64,000 nt of DNA from Planococcus liqunii (GTDB lineage: Bacteria; Bacillota; Bacilli; Bacillales_A; Planococcaceae), in contig NZ_CP129238.1 of the NCBI RefSeq assembly GCF_030413595.1, positions 3,534,001 through 3,598,000 on the forward strand, read 5' to 3'. Of the stretch, positions 25,958-34,806 are shown piece by piece. The translations under genes were made by a program, and so were the position numbers. Each line of letters opens with the position of its first letter. Position 1 is the stretch's first letter. The notes under the pieces are model-generated. The model saw only the letters and a list, made by a program, of their open reading frames with translations. It had not been told where the DNA came from and did not search any database.

Positions 25958-27172
25958 TTATTTAATTTCGCTGTAGCTGCAGACAATATGGGCAACCGCT
26001 TTGGCGGCCACCAGCAGTGCGTCTTCATCAATGTCGAATTTCGGGTGGTGATTGTGGTAGATCTCGTCTCTCCCTTTCGGCCTACAGCCGATATAAAAGA
26101 AAATGCCCGGCGTTTTTTCTAGGTAATACGAAAAGTCTTCGGATCCGGAGAAGACCGGAAACTCCGCCACTTCTTGGATCGCTGAATCCTCGGCGTTTTG
26201 CAGGATAGACACGACGTTCGCCGTGACTTCCGCGTCGTTGCAAAGCGGCGGGTAATCCGGTGTATAGGTCAGGCTGCATTCCACGCCGAACTCCAGCTCG
26301 ATGCCTTTCGTGATGCGCTCTATTTCCCGGGCAATAATGTCCTGCGTCCGGTCATTCATGTAGCGTACATCGCCTTCTATTTCAATGCTGTCTTTGATGA
26401 TATTGAACGAACCTTTCGCGTCAAACGAGCCGACCGTGACAACACCCATTTCGAACGGGTTCAAGCGGCGGCTGACAACAGTCTGAATGGCCGTGATAAA
26501 ATGGGCACCCGCGACGATCGGGTCGTTCGCCTGATGCGGCGTCGAGCCGTGGCCGCCTTTGCCTTGGATGCGCAGTTTGAAATACGTGCGCCCTGCCATG
26601 GCATAGCCGCTGCGGTAGCCGACCGTGCCGGCCGGATGGCTCGGAAACAGATGCGTGCCGAAGACATAGTCGAGGTCATCCAGTATGCCGGATTCGACAA
26701 TGCTTTTCGCTCCGCCTGGAGGTGTTTCTTCGGCGTGCTGGTGGATGATTTTGATGGTCCCCGATAGTTCCTCTTTCATCCCGATCAGGCAGTCGGCGAG
26801 AACAAGCAGGTACGCGGTATGGCCGTCGTGGCCGCAGGCATGCATGACGCCTTCGTTCTGCGACTTGAACGGCACGTCCGCTTCCTCAAAAATCGGCAGC
26901 GCATCGAAATCCGCCCGGAGCCCGATCGTTTTGCCAGGCTTGCCGCCCAGGATGGTGACAATGACGCCGTAGCCATTGCCGGTATGTGTCTGTACATCGA
27001 CGTCTTTTCCTTTGTAGAAATCCGCGATGAACGCGGCCGTCTTTTCTTCCTGGAATGACAGCTCCGGATGCTGGTGCAGATGGCGGCGGATCTCGATCAT
27101 CTCGCCTTTGCGGCTTTCGAGCTGTTCGAGCAGCCGCTGTTTTGCAGAATTCGTCTTTATTTCCTGAGTCAC
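25958..27172 (-). CDS. M20 family amidohydrolase (N-acyl-amino-acid/hippurate hydrolase type)
   Basis: About 404 residues. Zinc-site blocks of the HipO/AmaA-type M20D peptidases are visible: IRRHLHQHPELSFQE, MHACGHDGHTAYL, HQHAEETPPGGAK, GGHGSTPHQANDPI, and SGSEDFSYYLEKTPG with a C-terminal YHNHHPKFDIDEDAL. It hydrolyses N-acylated amino acids or related amides in the cytosol. The longest frame starts at 27220; AAGGAGAGG six bases before the GTG at 27172 gives the likely start. Specificity cannot be assigned. Confidence 0.88.
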   Translation of the reverse strand: MTQEIKTNSAKQRLLEQLESRKGEMIEIRRHLHQHPELSFQEEKTAAFIADFYKGKDVDVQTHTGNGYGVIVTILGGKPGKTIGLRADFDALPIFEEADVPFKSQNEGVMHACGHDGHTAYLLVLADCLIGMKEELSGTIKIIHQHAEETPPGGAKSIVESGILDDLDYVFGTHLFPSHPAGTVGYRSGYAMAGRTYFKLRIQGKGGHGSTPHQANDPIVAGAHFITAIQTVVSRRLNPFEMGVVTVGSFDAKGSFNIIKDSIEIEGDVRYMNDRTQDIIAREIERITKGIELEFGVECSLTYTPDYPPLCNDAEVTANVVSILQNAEDSAIQEVAEFPVFSGSEDFSYYLEKTPGIFFYIGCRPKGRDEIYHNHHPKFDIDEDALLVAAKAVAHIVCSYSEIK

Positions 27173-27242
27173 TTGCTTCCTCTCCTTTTGTCCGTATGTA
27201 TTTTTCGGTCTTTCTACCATTAACCTTACAATGGCCGTTGTG

Positions 27243-27297
27243 AAATTGCACAGAAAAAGAGGGCTCTCCCGAATAAATTCCGGGAAGCCCTCTTTTC
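27243..27297 (-). terminator. Terminator of the DUF4357-like gene
   Basis: A GAGGGCTTCCCGG-type hairpin with loop TTTATT, followed by TTTTTC on the minus strand. Confidence 0.75.
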
Positions 27298-27354
27298 ATT
27301 CATTTTTATCACTTTTTCACGGCCATGCCAGACCGGATCTGATCCGCTCAGCAG

Positions 27355-27795
27355 TTAAGTGCCCGGCTTTTCCTTCCAGCCATGCGCACCCCTTACCCAA
27401 CCGCCGATTACTGCCCCCATTGCGGCCTGCAGGGAGTCGAATTCGATGTCTTCCATCACCAATAGCTGATGCTGAAACGGAATGAGCCGCTTCTCGAGTA
27501 CCAGTTTCTCCCTGGATCTGATGTATTTCTTCGGGCATTTCGGCGAAGTCGTGGCAGCGAATTTCGATCCCTGTTTGACGACAAAGCCCTGTCCTTTGCA
27601 GTAGCCAACGGCATTCGCCCCTCGCTTCGACTGGATATACAGCAGTTCCGGTTGCTGTGCCAGTTCCTTGAACATTCCCATTTCAAACGGGGAGACCGCC
27701 TGTTCTTCGCCGCTTGCCGGGTCCAGTTGGAGAAATTGGTACAATTCCCCGTGGGTGTTGTGAATGATTTTTCTCAAGTAAACTTCTTTGGCCAT
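27355..27795 (-). CDS. DUF4357-domain protein
   Basis: 146 residues. The C-terminal half (GFVVKQGSKFAATTSPKC ... LQAAMGAVIGGWVRGAHGWK) matches the DUF4357 pattern often found at the C-terminus of GIY-YIG nucleases and restriction-linked proteins; no nuclease domain is fused here. The N-terminal half has no motif that I recognise. The ATG at 27795 is chosen over an upstream frame start because AAGGAGAGG lies six bases before it. Function unknown. Confidence 0.7.
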   Translation of the reverse strand: MAKEVYLRKIIHNTHGELYQFLQLDPASGEEQAVSPFEMGMFKELAQQPELLYIQSKRGANAVGYCKGQGFVVKQGSKFAATTSPKCPKKYIRSREKLVLEKRLIPFQHQLLVMEDIEFDSLQAAMGAVIGGWVRGAHGWKEKPGT

Positions 27796-27890
27796 TGTGT
27801 TCCTCTCCTTATACAATCAATCGTCTTTAATTGTATATAGAGGACTGACCCGTAAAAGGAGACAACTCTTTCAAGCTCATTATGTATGTG

Positions 27891-28217
27891 TCATCCGCGC
27901 GGAGCCCAAAGCATGACCGATACCCCGACCAGGCAAATGCCTGCGCCGACCCAGTCGTACAAATCAGGCGTTTTCCGGTCGACTCCCCATCCCCATAAAA
28001 CGGAAAGGATGATGAACACACCGCCGTAAGCTGCATAGACCCGCCCGAATGACGAGAACGACTGAAACGTCGCAAACACTCCGTACATGGCGAGTGCGAT
28101 TCCGCCGAATATCCCCCAAAACAAAGGCCTCCCTTCCCGGAGCCACAGCCATATCAAATAACCGCCGCCGATTTCCGCCAGTCCCGCGAGGATGAATAAG
28201 AAAACAGTATAAACCAC
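27891..28217 (-). CDS. YnfA/UPF0060 family membrane protein
   Basis: 108 residues, four membrane segments, with the family signatures [32 protein letters not shown] and [12 protein letters not shown]. It is an integral inner-membrane protein related in fold to small multidrug resistance pumps; its transport role is unproven. Full length for the family. Confidence 0.9.
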   Translation of the reverse strand: MVYTVFLFILAGLAEIGGGYLIWLWLREGRPLFWGIFGGIALAMYGVFATFQSFSSFGRVYAAYGGVFIILSVLWGWGVDRKTPDLYDWVGAGICLVGVSVMLWAPRG

Positions 28218-28414
28218 GGTTCTTGCTCCCCCTGTCTGTTGGCAAACTCCCTTTGGTCAATCGTAGCAATTAATGCCAAAGAATTCGAATGATTTTTTCA
28301 GCTGACCTTTTAATGAAGACAATTATGCTATGATTAAATTGTAAGTATTTGTATTAAAACCCAATAATTTCTTTCGATCTATACGCTCATAACAGTTATG
28401 GGAGAGGTGCCTTT

Positions 28415-28570
28415 TTGATAAACAGAAATTTGTTAATGTATATTGCAATCGGAGTCCTGCTGGGTTTATTCCACGATTCCATCTGGACCGGTGTCGGAGC
28501 CATGGTTTTGATTTACATCGCTGTCCGGCTGGATGCACTCATCAAACTGATGAAAAACAGCAGGCAGTAA
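28415..28570 (+). CDS. Small membrane protein, 51 residues (TTG start)
   Basis: A short frame beginning TTG at 28415, with GAGAGGTG five bases upstream and a terminator after the stop. The product is MINRNLLMYIAIGVLLGLFH followed by a second hydrophobic segment (VGAMVLIYIAVRL) and a basic tail KLMKNSRQ: two likely membrane helices. I do not recognise a family; the ribosome binding site, hydrophobic pattern and terminator support it being real. Confidence 0.65.
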   Translation: MINRNLLMYIAIGVLLGLFHDSIWTGVGAMVLIYIAVRLDALIKLMKNSRQ

Positions 28571-28589
28571 ACGAAGCGGCCTGCTTCAC

Positions 28590-28637
28590 GCAAAAGCCCG
28601 CGGATCCAAAATGGAGCCGCGGGCTTTCGTTTTTCAT
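28590..28637. terminator. Terminator between the 51-residue gene and terC
   Basis: An AAAGCCCGCGG/CCGCGGGCTTT stem followed by CGTTTTT on the plus strand. Confidence 0.8.
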
Positions 28638-28648
28638 GTACTGCGCCG

Positions 28649-29407
28649 TTACGCTGCCTTTTCTTTCTTTTTCTTCACACTGATCAACGCGCCGACTGCC
28701 ACGATTCCAAGCAACACGCCCCAGAAAATAAGTTTCCATTCTGTGGAGTGGGCAAAGTCATATGGCAGAATCCCGAGCTTTTCGTGCCCCAGGGTAAGGA
28801 CGGTCAACTTGACACCCACCCAGCCGACAATGACAAAAGCAGTGGTTTCCAGTTGCGGGTAGTTTGCCAGGAGCTTGACGAATTTATGGGCAGCAAAACG
28901 CATGATGACAATTCCGACCAATCCGCCGGCAAGCATGACGGCAAACTGGCCGCCGTTGATCCCGCCGATTTCAAAATCGCCCAGATGCGGCAACGTTATT
29001 GCCAGTGCAACGGCTGCCAGCATTGAATCAATCGCAAAGGCGATATCCGCCAGTTCAACTTTCAACACCGTCATCCAGAAGCCGGACCCTTTTGTCGATT
29101 CCGGCTCAAGGGAATGCTCTTTCCCTTTCCGCTGATCGTAAATGTGCTTGAATGCGATAAACAATAGATACGCGGCTCCGAGCGCCTGGATCTGCCACAC
29201 ATCCACCAATAGCGTAATCATGAACAGCGCAGCAAAGCGGAATACAAATGCCCCCATCAATCCGTAAAACAACGCCCTTTTTTGCTGCTCTTTCGGCAAG
29301 TGCTTGACCATGACCGCCATGACCACCGCATTATCGGCAGCAAGCAAACCTTCCAATGCAACCAGGACCAACAGCACCCATAAATACTCCAATAAAATTG
29401 CTTCCAT
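28649..29407 (-). CDS. TerC family membrane protein, probable Mn exporter (YkoY/MeeF-like)
   Basis: 252 residues, about seven membrane helices. Family acidic residues are in membrane segments: ALEGLLAADNAVVMAVM (with the conserved E and D) and KVELADIAFAIDSMLAAVAL. TerC proteins under yybP-ykoY control in Bacillus (YkoY/MeeF) export manganese or metallate secreted enzymes. AAAGGAGGATG precedes the start, and a Mn2+ riboswitch with terminator lies in its leader, so it should be expressed when manganese is high. Confidence 0.92.
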   Translation of the reverse strand: MEAILLEYLWVLLVLVALEGLLAADNAVVMAVMVKHLPKEQQKRALFYGLMGAFVFRFAALFMITLLVDVWQIQALGAAYLLFIAFKHIYDQRKGKEHSLEPESTKGSGFWMTVLKVELADIAFAIDSMLAAVALAITLPHLGDFEIGGINGGQFAVMLAGGLVGIVIMRFAAHKFVKLLANYPQLETTAFVIVGWVGVKLTVLTLGHEKLGILPYDFAHSTEWKLIFWGVLLGIVAVGALISVKKKKEKAA

Positions 29408-29433
29408 CTTTCATCCTCCTTTAATTTTGCCAA

Positions 29434-29470
29434 CAAAAAAGACCCTTGCCTAATAAAAGGCAAAGGTCTC
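29434..29470 (-). terminator. Riboswitch-controlled terminator of terC
   Basis: The minus-strand hairpin ACCTTTGCCT/AGGCAAGGGT is followed by TTTTTTG and overlaps the 3' edge of the riboswitch (GAGACC). This is the expected expression platform. Confidence 0.82.
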
Positions 29471-29573
29471 GCTAAGCAAAATTGATTGCTATCACAACCG
29501 ATGGCTACGAACCATGTAATGACGACTGTGAAATAGGTTTCCCTACAGCTACTCCCCTTCGACATAAAGTCAA
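29465..29573 (-). promoter_or_regulatory. yybP-ykoY manganese riboswitch
   Basis: On the minus strand the conserved AAGGGGAGTAGC opens the element, followed by GTCGTCATTACATGG, CGTAGCCATCGG and the closing GCTTAGCGAGACCTTTGCC. This arrangement is diagnostic for the Mn2+-sensing yybP-ykoY class. It lies about 60 bp ahead of terC. Confidence 0.92.
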
Positions 29574-29699
29574 AAGTCTATTGAGTTGTTACTCCTATTA
29601 TAACCTGTGCAAGTAGTCTGTGAACTTTAGAATTTGTCAAAATTATGGCGCAGCTTCGTTCTGGGCTTTCTTCTTTAAGATCAGGATTTACTCTTACAT

Positions 29700-31067
29700 T
29701 CAGTTAATTCCGTACTGGCTGATTTTCTTGTACAAGCTGACGCGTGAAATTCCAAGCAGTTTTGCAGCTGCACTTTTGTTTCCGTAAGTTTCAAGAAGTG
29801 CTTGTGCAATATGTTCTTTTTCTAATTGATTTTTCTCTTGTGCCAATCCACCTTGCTTTGTCTCTTCTGAAATTCGAGGCATGATATAGTGGAGATCTTC
29901 GGGTTTGATGGACGGGCCATCAATAAGGATGACCATCCGTTCTACCACATTCCGCAACTCACGGATATTCCCCGGCCAATCATAGTTCACGCAAAGCTCA
30001 AGGGCCTTTTCTGAAATGACAGGTGGCTCTTTATGGTGATTAAAGGTAAATTCATGGAGAAAGTTTTCCATCAGCACCGGAATGTCTTCTACTCTTTCGC
30101 GCAGCGGCGGAATTTTCAGCGTAACGACGTTCAAACGATAATATAAATCTTCCCGGAACTGTCCCTTTCTGACCATTTCTTCTAAATCGCTGTTAGTTGC
30201 AGCAACAATCCGGATATCCACTTTAATCGGCGAATGGCCGCCGATTCGGGATACTTCACGTTCCTGAAGGACACGCAGCAGTTTAACCTGCATATCTAGC
30301 GGCAGCATGCCCACCTCATCCAGAAATAGCGTCCCGCCGTTCGCCTTCTCCACTTTCCCTGCCTTGCCGTTCTTATCTGCTCCGGTAAACGAACCTTTCT
30401 CATAACCGAAAAATTCGCTCTCGAACAGCGCTTCCGGGATCGCTCCGCAATTGATTGGAATGAATGCTTCATTGCTCCGGGCACTGGCTTCATGGATGCC
30501 TTGGGCAAACAGCTCTTTTCCGACCCCGCTTTCTCCTTGAATTAAAACTGTAGCATTGGTCTTCGCCACTTTTAGCGTCAGATTCTTAATGGTCTGCAAA
30601 GCCGGACTTTGTCCTTTGATGTTTGAAAGCGGTCCATTCTGTGCTTTTAGATTATATTGCTGCTTAACTTTTTGAAGTTCCGTTGTCGTCAGGGACAGTT
30701 TTTCATTGAGCTGCACAATATTAGAAATGTCTTGGTCAATGGCTACCGCTCCTACCAGTGCGCCTGACGCATTGAATATCGGCGATGAGCTGATTCGGAC
30801 ATGTTTGTCTGGACGCGGCTGATGATATACATTGAACACCGGCTCACGGGTTTTTAAAATCTCAAGTAATTTCAAGTCCTCTTTCTCAAAGAATTTGTTT
30901 ATCTTTTCCCCAACAATTTTTTCTTTCGAAATGCCATACAGGCTTTCCGCTTTATCGTTCCAATATTGTACTTCTCCCTCTTCATTCACGATGGAAATTG
31001 CTTCCGATGTTGTTTCAAGTAAAGCCTCTAAATAATATTGGCCATTCTTTTCTGCCTCGCTTTTCAT
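29700..31067 (-). CDS. Sigma-54 enhancer-binding regulator with PAS domains (RocR/PrdR-like)
   Basis: 455 residues. A PAS domain (~5-125: [20 protein letters not shown]), an AAA+ domain with Walker A GESGVGKE, the sigma-54-contact loop GSFTGADK, Walker [11 protein letters not shown] and arginine-finger region YYRLNV, then a C-terminal Fis-type helix-turn-helix ([20 protein letters not shown]). It activates RpoN-dependent promoters in response to a PAS ligand. The ATG at 31067 after AGGTGG is preferred to 31109. It diverges from the proline racemase operon, whose promoter is of -24/-12 type and is its obvious target. Confidence 0.92.
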   Translation of the reverse strand: MKSEAEKNGQYYLEALLETTSEAISIVNEEGEVQYWNDKAESLYGISKEKIVGEKINKFFEKEDLKLLEILKTREPVFNVYHQPRPDKHVRISSSPIFNASGALVGAVAIDQDISNIVQLNEKLSLTTTELQKVKQQYNLKAQNGPLSNIKGQSPALQTIKNLTLKVAKTNATVLIQGESGVGKELFAQGIHEASARSNEAFIPINCGAIPEALFESEFFGYEKGSFTGADKNGKAGKVEKANGGTLFLDEVGMLPLDMQVKLLRVLQEREVSRIGGHSPIKVDIRIVAATNSDLEEMVRKGQFREDLYYRLNVVTLKIPPLRERVEDIPVLMENFLHEFTFNHHKEPPVISEKALELCVNYDWPGNIRELRNVVERMVILIDGPSIKPEDLHYIMPRISEETKQGGLAQEKNQLEKEHIAQALLETYGNKSAAAKLLGISRVSLYKKISQYGIN

Positions 31068-31109
31068 GATTGCCACCTGCTCTCTTGTAGACCTTCTGTT
31101 AATTAACAC

Positions 31110-31125
31110 TTTACACTCTTGTAAA
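31110..31125. promoter_or_regulatory. Candidate upstream activator site
   Basis: The inverted repeat TTTACA-CTCT-TGTAAA lies about 65 bp upstream of the -24 element, a usual place for enhancer-binding-protein sites. Assignment to the divergent regulator is inferred. Confidence 0.5.
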
Positions 31126-31190
31126 CACTCTGTACATATTTGAGAGACAGAAAATTCTTTTAATGTTTATTCCAATGGGTTTTTGAAAGT

Positions 31191-31207
31191 TGGCATGCTT
31201 CTTGCAT
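31191..31207 (+). promoter_or_regulatory. Sigma-54 (-24/-12) promoter
   Basis: TGGCATGCTTCTTGCAT matches the consensus TGGCAC-N5-TTGCW with correct GG-to-GC spacing, reading into the proline racemase operon. It is flanked by an enhancer-binding-protein gene and, downstream, rpoN. Confidence 0.9.
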
Positions 31208-31253
31208 ATTAATAACTATGTAAGCGAATTCATTATTCGGAGGAGGCACCCAA

Positions 31254-32237
31254 ATGATTGTTTCTGAGCAACTAATCCAAACAATAGATGCCCATACGAT
31301 GGGAGAAGCTGCCCGCATCGTTATTGATGGGATCCCTGAAATCCAGGGTGACACTATGATGCAAAAAAAGCAGTACATGCAAACCCACCTTGATTCCATT
31401 CGAAAACTATTGATGCATGAACCGCGAGGGCATCTCAATATGTTCGGCGCCATTTTGACAAAGCCTTGCAATCCGGAATGTGACCTTGGGGTTCTATTCA
31501 TGGATTCCGGCGGTTACTTGAATATGTGCGGGCACGGGACGATTGCTTCTGTAACGGTTGCAATCGACCATGGCCTCATCGAAAAGAAAGACCGCTTGCT
31601 TCTCGACACGGCTTCAGGCACCGTCACTTGCTTTGTCAGTTACGAAAACGAGCGTGTGAAAGAAGTATCGTTCGTCAATGTCCCGTCTTTCTTGTTCCTA
31701 AAGAACGTATCAGTTGATGTGGCTGAGGTTGGCCCAGTTCAAATGGACATTGCATTCGGCGGCAGTTTCTTTTCCATAGTGGATGCCGCACAGTTCGGAC
31801 TGGAACTGTCAATCGATGAGCAGGATCAAATTACGCGCCTTGGCATTGCAATCCGCAAAGCAGCAAATGAACAATTAACCATCGCCCATCCCGAAATTCC
31901 GGACATCTCCACTGTCGACCTGGTCGAATTCAGTTTGAAACACGGCGATCACCATTATAAAAACACCGTAGTCTTTGGCGACGGCCAGTTGGACCGTTCC
32001 CCCTGCGGCACAGGCACTTGCGCGAAACTCGCTACATTGCCCCTTGCAAAAAACGAAGAAATCATTCAGGAAAGCATTATCGGCTCGAAATTTAAAGGAG
32101 CCATAATAGCAGATGCCCAAGTTGGCGACTACAAAGCAATTATCCCGAAAATCACCGGTTCTGCTTGGGTTACAGGAATGCACCAATTTTCATTGGACGT
32201 AACCGACCCATTTGCAGAAGGTTTTCTATTAAAATAG
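31254..32237 (+). CDS. Proline racemase / 4-hydroxyproline 2-epimerase family
   Basis: 327 residues. Both catalytic cysteines of the racemase/epimerase type are present (MCGHGTIAS near residue 91 and DRSPCGTGTCAK near 247), so it should not be the Thr-containing dehydratase form. Proline versus 4-hydroxyproline cannot be settled from the motifs. It interconverts D and L (or cis and trans) forms, feeding L-proline to the dehydrogenase encoded next. GGAGGAGG precedes the ATG. First gene of a sigma-54-dependent operon. Confidence 0.9.
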   Translation: MIVSEQLIQTIDAHTMGEAARIVIDGIPEIQGDTMMQKKQYMQTHLDSIRKLLMHEPRGHLNMFGAILTKPCNPECDLGVLFMDSGGYLNMCGHGTIASVTVAIDHGLIEKKDRLLLDTASGTVTCFVSYENERVKEVSFVNVPSFLFLKNVSVDVAEVGPVQMDIAFGGSFFSIVDAAQFGLELSIDEQDQITRLGIAIRKAANEQLTIAHPEIPDISTVDLVEFSLKHGDHHYKNTVVFGDGQLDRSPCGTGTCAKLATLPLAKNEEIIQESIIGSKFKGAIIADAQVGDYKAIIPKITGSAWVTGMHQFSLDVTDPFAEGFLLK

Positions 32238-32253
32238 ACGGAGGCGAATAAAA

Positions 32254-33237
32254 ATGAACGCAACAAAAGATTTTTTTATGATGTTGTCACAGAATAAAGC
32301 ATTAAATGGAGCGGCAAAGCGCTGGGGCTTAAAACTTGGAGCGCAATCTGTCGTTGCCGGCACTACGATTGAAGAAATGGTGGAAAGCATCCGCAAATTA
32401 AATGCGGAAGGCATTTCTGCTACGATAGACAATCTTGGGGAGTTTGTTTTCGAAAAAGAAGAAGCTCTCCAGGCGAAACAACAGATTCTAGAAGTGATTG
32501 ACGCTATTCACCAGCACCAGCTGGATGCCCATATTTCTTTAAAGCCGACCCAACTTGGCCTCGATATCGATTACAAGTTCTGCTTGGAAAATTTGCGAGA
32601 TATTGTCGCCAAGGCACATGATTACACTATTTTTGTCAATTTCGATATGGAAGACCATTCACATCTGCAGCCTTCATTCGATATTCTCGAAGAATTGCAC
32701 CAGGATTACGACAATATCGGCACCGTCATCCAAGCCTATTTCTTCCGCGCGGAAGAAGACCTTGAAAAATACAAGAATTATCGTCTCCGCATCGTCAAAG
32801 GCGCCTATAAAGAACCAGCCGAACTCGCCTATCAGGAAAAAGCGGAAATTGACACCAATTACATCCAATTAATCGAATACCACCTGCTTCACGGAAAGTT
32901 CACATCAATTGCAACACATGACCACCATGTCATCAATCATGTACTGCAGTTTGTAAACGAACATAATATCCCGAACAGCCAGTTTGAATTCCAGATGCTG
33001 TATGGGTTCCGCAAAGAGCTTCAATTGGAGCTGGCCAAAAAAGGTTATAATTTCTGTACGTACGTTCCGTTCGGCAACGACTGGTATGGCTATTTTATGC
33101 GCCGCTTGGCCGAACGCCCACAGAATTTAAATCTGGTCGTCCGTCAAACCTTCAACAAAAAAACAAATACAATGATCGGCATGGGAATGGGCATGTTCTT
33201 ACTTGGCCGTTTAAGCAAAGGATCAGCAAAAGGCTAA
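32254..33237 (+). CDS. Proline dehydrogenase
   Basis: 327 residues. It is a monofunctional FAD-dependent enzyme of the PutB/FadM type, with the beta/alpha barrel motifs ISLKPTQLGLDID, RLRIVKGAYKEPAELAYQ, IATHDHHV, FEFQMLYGFRKELQ and the C-terminal RRLAERPQN. It oxidises L-proline to pyrroline-5-carboxylate and passes electrons to the quinone pool. The gap to the racemase gene is 16 bp. The next enzyme, P5C dehydrogenase, is not in the window. Confidence 0.93.
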   Translation: MNATKDFFMMLSQNKALNGAAKRWGLKLGAQSVVAGTTIEEMVESIRKLNAEGISATIDNLGEFVFEKEEALQAKQQILEVIDAIHQHQLDAHISLKPTQLGLDIDYKFCLENLRDIVAKAHDYTIFVNFDMEDHSHLQPSFDILEELHQDYDNIGTVIQAYFFRAEEDLEKYKNYRLRIVKGAYKEPAELAYQEKAEIDTNYIQLIEYHLLHGKFTSIATHDHHVINHVLQFVNEHNIPNSQFEFQMLYGFRKELQLELAKKGYNFCTYVPFGNDWYGYFMRRLAERPQNLNLVVRQTFNKKTNTMIGMGMGMFLLGRLSKGSAKG

Positions 33238-33276
33238 TATACGCTCCATATTACACATTCAAGGGGGAAGGTTAAG

Positions 33277-34641
33277 ATGGAATCAATTAAATTCAGCCAA
33301 ATTTTCGCTATCGGATTTATGCTTTTCGCCATGTTCCTAGGTGCAGGAAATGTCATTTTCGCGCCAATGGTTGGCCAGCAGGCAGGCACCAATACATGGA
33401 TTGCCATGGCAGGTTTTTTAGTGACAGGCGTCGGCCTGGTGCTGCTTGCCATTATCGCTTTGACACGCGGCGGCGGGACCGTGGAGAAATTGGCATCACG
33501 CGTGCATCCGGTTTTTGCCATCGTTTTTTCAATCCTGCTGTTTTTAACACTTGGTCCGATTTATGTGATTCCACGGACAACTTCTGTCGTTTATGAAATC
33601 GCTGTTTTTCCGCTGATGGCTGAAAACGCAAACAATGCACTGTTCCTGTTTGTTTTTTCAGTGCTGTTTATTGTTTTAACGGTGATCTTGTCATGGAACA
33701 CAACAAAATTCATCGACCGGCTCGGGAAAATCATTACCCCGATTTTTGGTATATTGCTGATCATCCTGATTGCTAAATCACTGATTACGCCAATGGGCGG
33801 CTTCGGCAAGCCAATGGGCGAATACATTTCCACCAGCAGTGCATTCCTGGAAGGCTTTACACAGGGCTATTATACAATGGACGTACTCGCCGCTTTTGTG
33901 TTCGGCGGAATTTTCATCAAATCAATCGGTGCCATCGGCATTCAGTCACCCAAAACGATTTCGAAAGTCTTCATCCAAGCAGGCCTTATTACTGTCGCCG
34001 GCCTTGTGCTGCTGCAAGTATCAATGGCGTGGCTCGGCGCTACCAGCATTGACCAGATCGGCTACAAAGAAAACGGCGGCGAAGTTCTGGCGCAAAGTGC
34101 AGTTGTACTGTTCGGCCAGATCGGCATCTTCCTTATCGGGACAGTCATTTTCCTGACTGGCATCACGACTAATGTCGCGTGTTTGTCAGCAGTGGCCGAA
34201 TATTTCGAACGGCTGATGCCATCCATCTCGTATAAAAAGTGGCTGATTGTGTTTGCACTGATGGGGCTCATCATCACCAACTTCGGCTTAACCACAATTT
34301 TGACAATGGCTTCACCGGTTCTGTTGCTGCTTTACCCGCTGGCCATTGCCTTGATTGTCCTGATTTTCACCAACAATCTATTTAAAGGACATCGTTCTGT
34401 CTATATCGGCACGATGATTGGCGTCGGCATCGTTGCTGTATTGGATGCTTTGAAGGAAGCTGGAATTGCGCCCGATGCCATCAACCGGGCATTCGGCTTT
34501 ATCCCCCTCTTCGAAAATGGGGCAGGGTGGATTGCCACTGGCATCGTCGGCTTTTTCGTCGGGTTCCTTGTTGCGAAGAGCCGCCAGGAAGGCACCGAAC
34601 TGATTACAAATAATCCGGGCGAGCAAGTAAATTTAAACTAG
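33277..34641 (+). CDS. brnQ: BrnQ-type (LIVCS) amino-acid carrier
   Basis: 454 residues, about 12 membrane helices, with family signatures MFLGAGNVIFAPMVGQQAG, TLGPIYVIPRTTSVVYE and GLITVAGLVLLQVSMAWLG. It is a sodium-coupled branched-chain amino-acid transporter by family. As third gene of a proline racemase/dehydrogenase operon it may instead import proline or hydroxyproline; that is inference. A GGGGGAAGG ribosome binding site and a terminator after the stop frame it. Confidence 0.88.
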   Translation: MESIKFSQIFAIGFMLFAMFLGAGNVIFAPMVGQQAGTNTWIAMAGFLVTGVGLVLLAIIALTRGGGTVEKLASRVHPVFAIVFSILLFLTLGPIYVIPRTTSVVYEIAVFPLMAENANNALFLFVFSVLFIVLTVILSWNTTKFIDRLGKIITPIFGILLIILIAKSLITPMGGFGKPMGEYISTSSAFLEGFTQGYYTMDVLAAFVFGGIFIKSIGAIGIQSPKTISKVFIQAGLITVAGLVLLQVSMAWLGATSIDQIGYKENGGEVLAQSAVVLFGQIGIFLIGTVIFLTGITTNVACLSAVAEYFERLMPSISYKKWLIVFALMGLIITNFGLTTILTMASPVLLLLYPLAIALIVLIFTNNLFKGHRSVYIGTMIGVGIVAVLDALKEAGIAPDAINRAFGFIPLFENGAGWIATGIVGFFVGFLVAKSRQEGTELITNNPGEQVNLN

Positions 34642-34649
34642 AAACGAAT

Positions 34650-34687
34650 AAAGCCAGCCGCCATTAAACGCGGCTGGCTCTTTTAGT
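34650..34687 (+). terminator. Terminator of the proline operon
   Basis: An AGCCAGCCGC/GCGGCTGGCT stem followed by CTTTTAG. Confidence 0.78.
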
Positions 34688-34723
34688 GTTTTGAGCGGTG
34701 TTGACGAATACCGCTGATCTTTT

Positions 34724-34753
34724 TTGAAAATTCCTAAAAAAACATGTTACAAT
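34724..34753 (+). promoter_or_regulatory. SigA-type promoter of rpoN
   Basis: TTGAAA, an 18-bp spacer and TACAAT stand about 50 bp upstream of the rpoN start. Confidence 0.55.
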
Positions 34754-34806
34754 AGCGCTTATTATTTCTTTATATCTGTGTGTAGTTGTTTTAAAGGAGG
34801 TCCATT

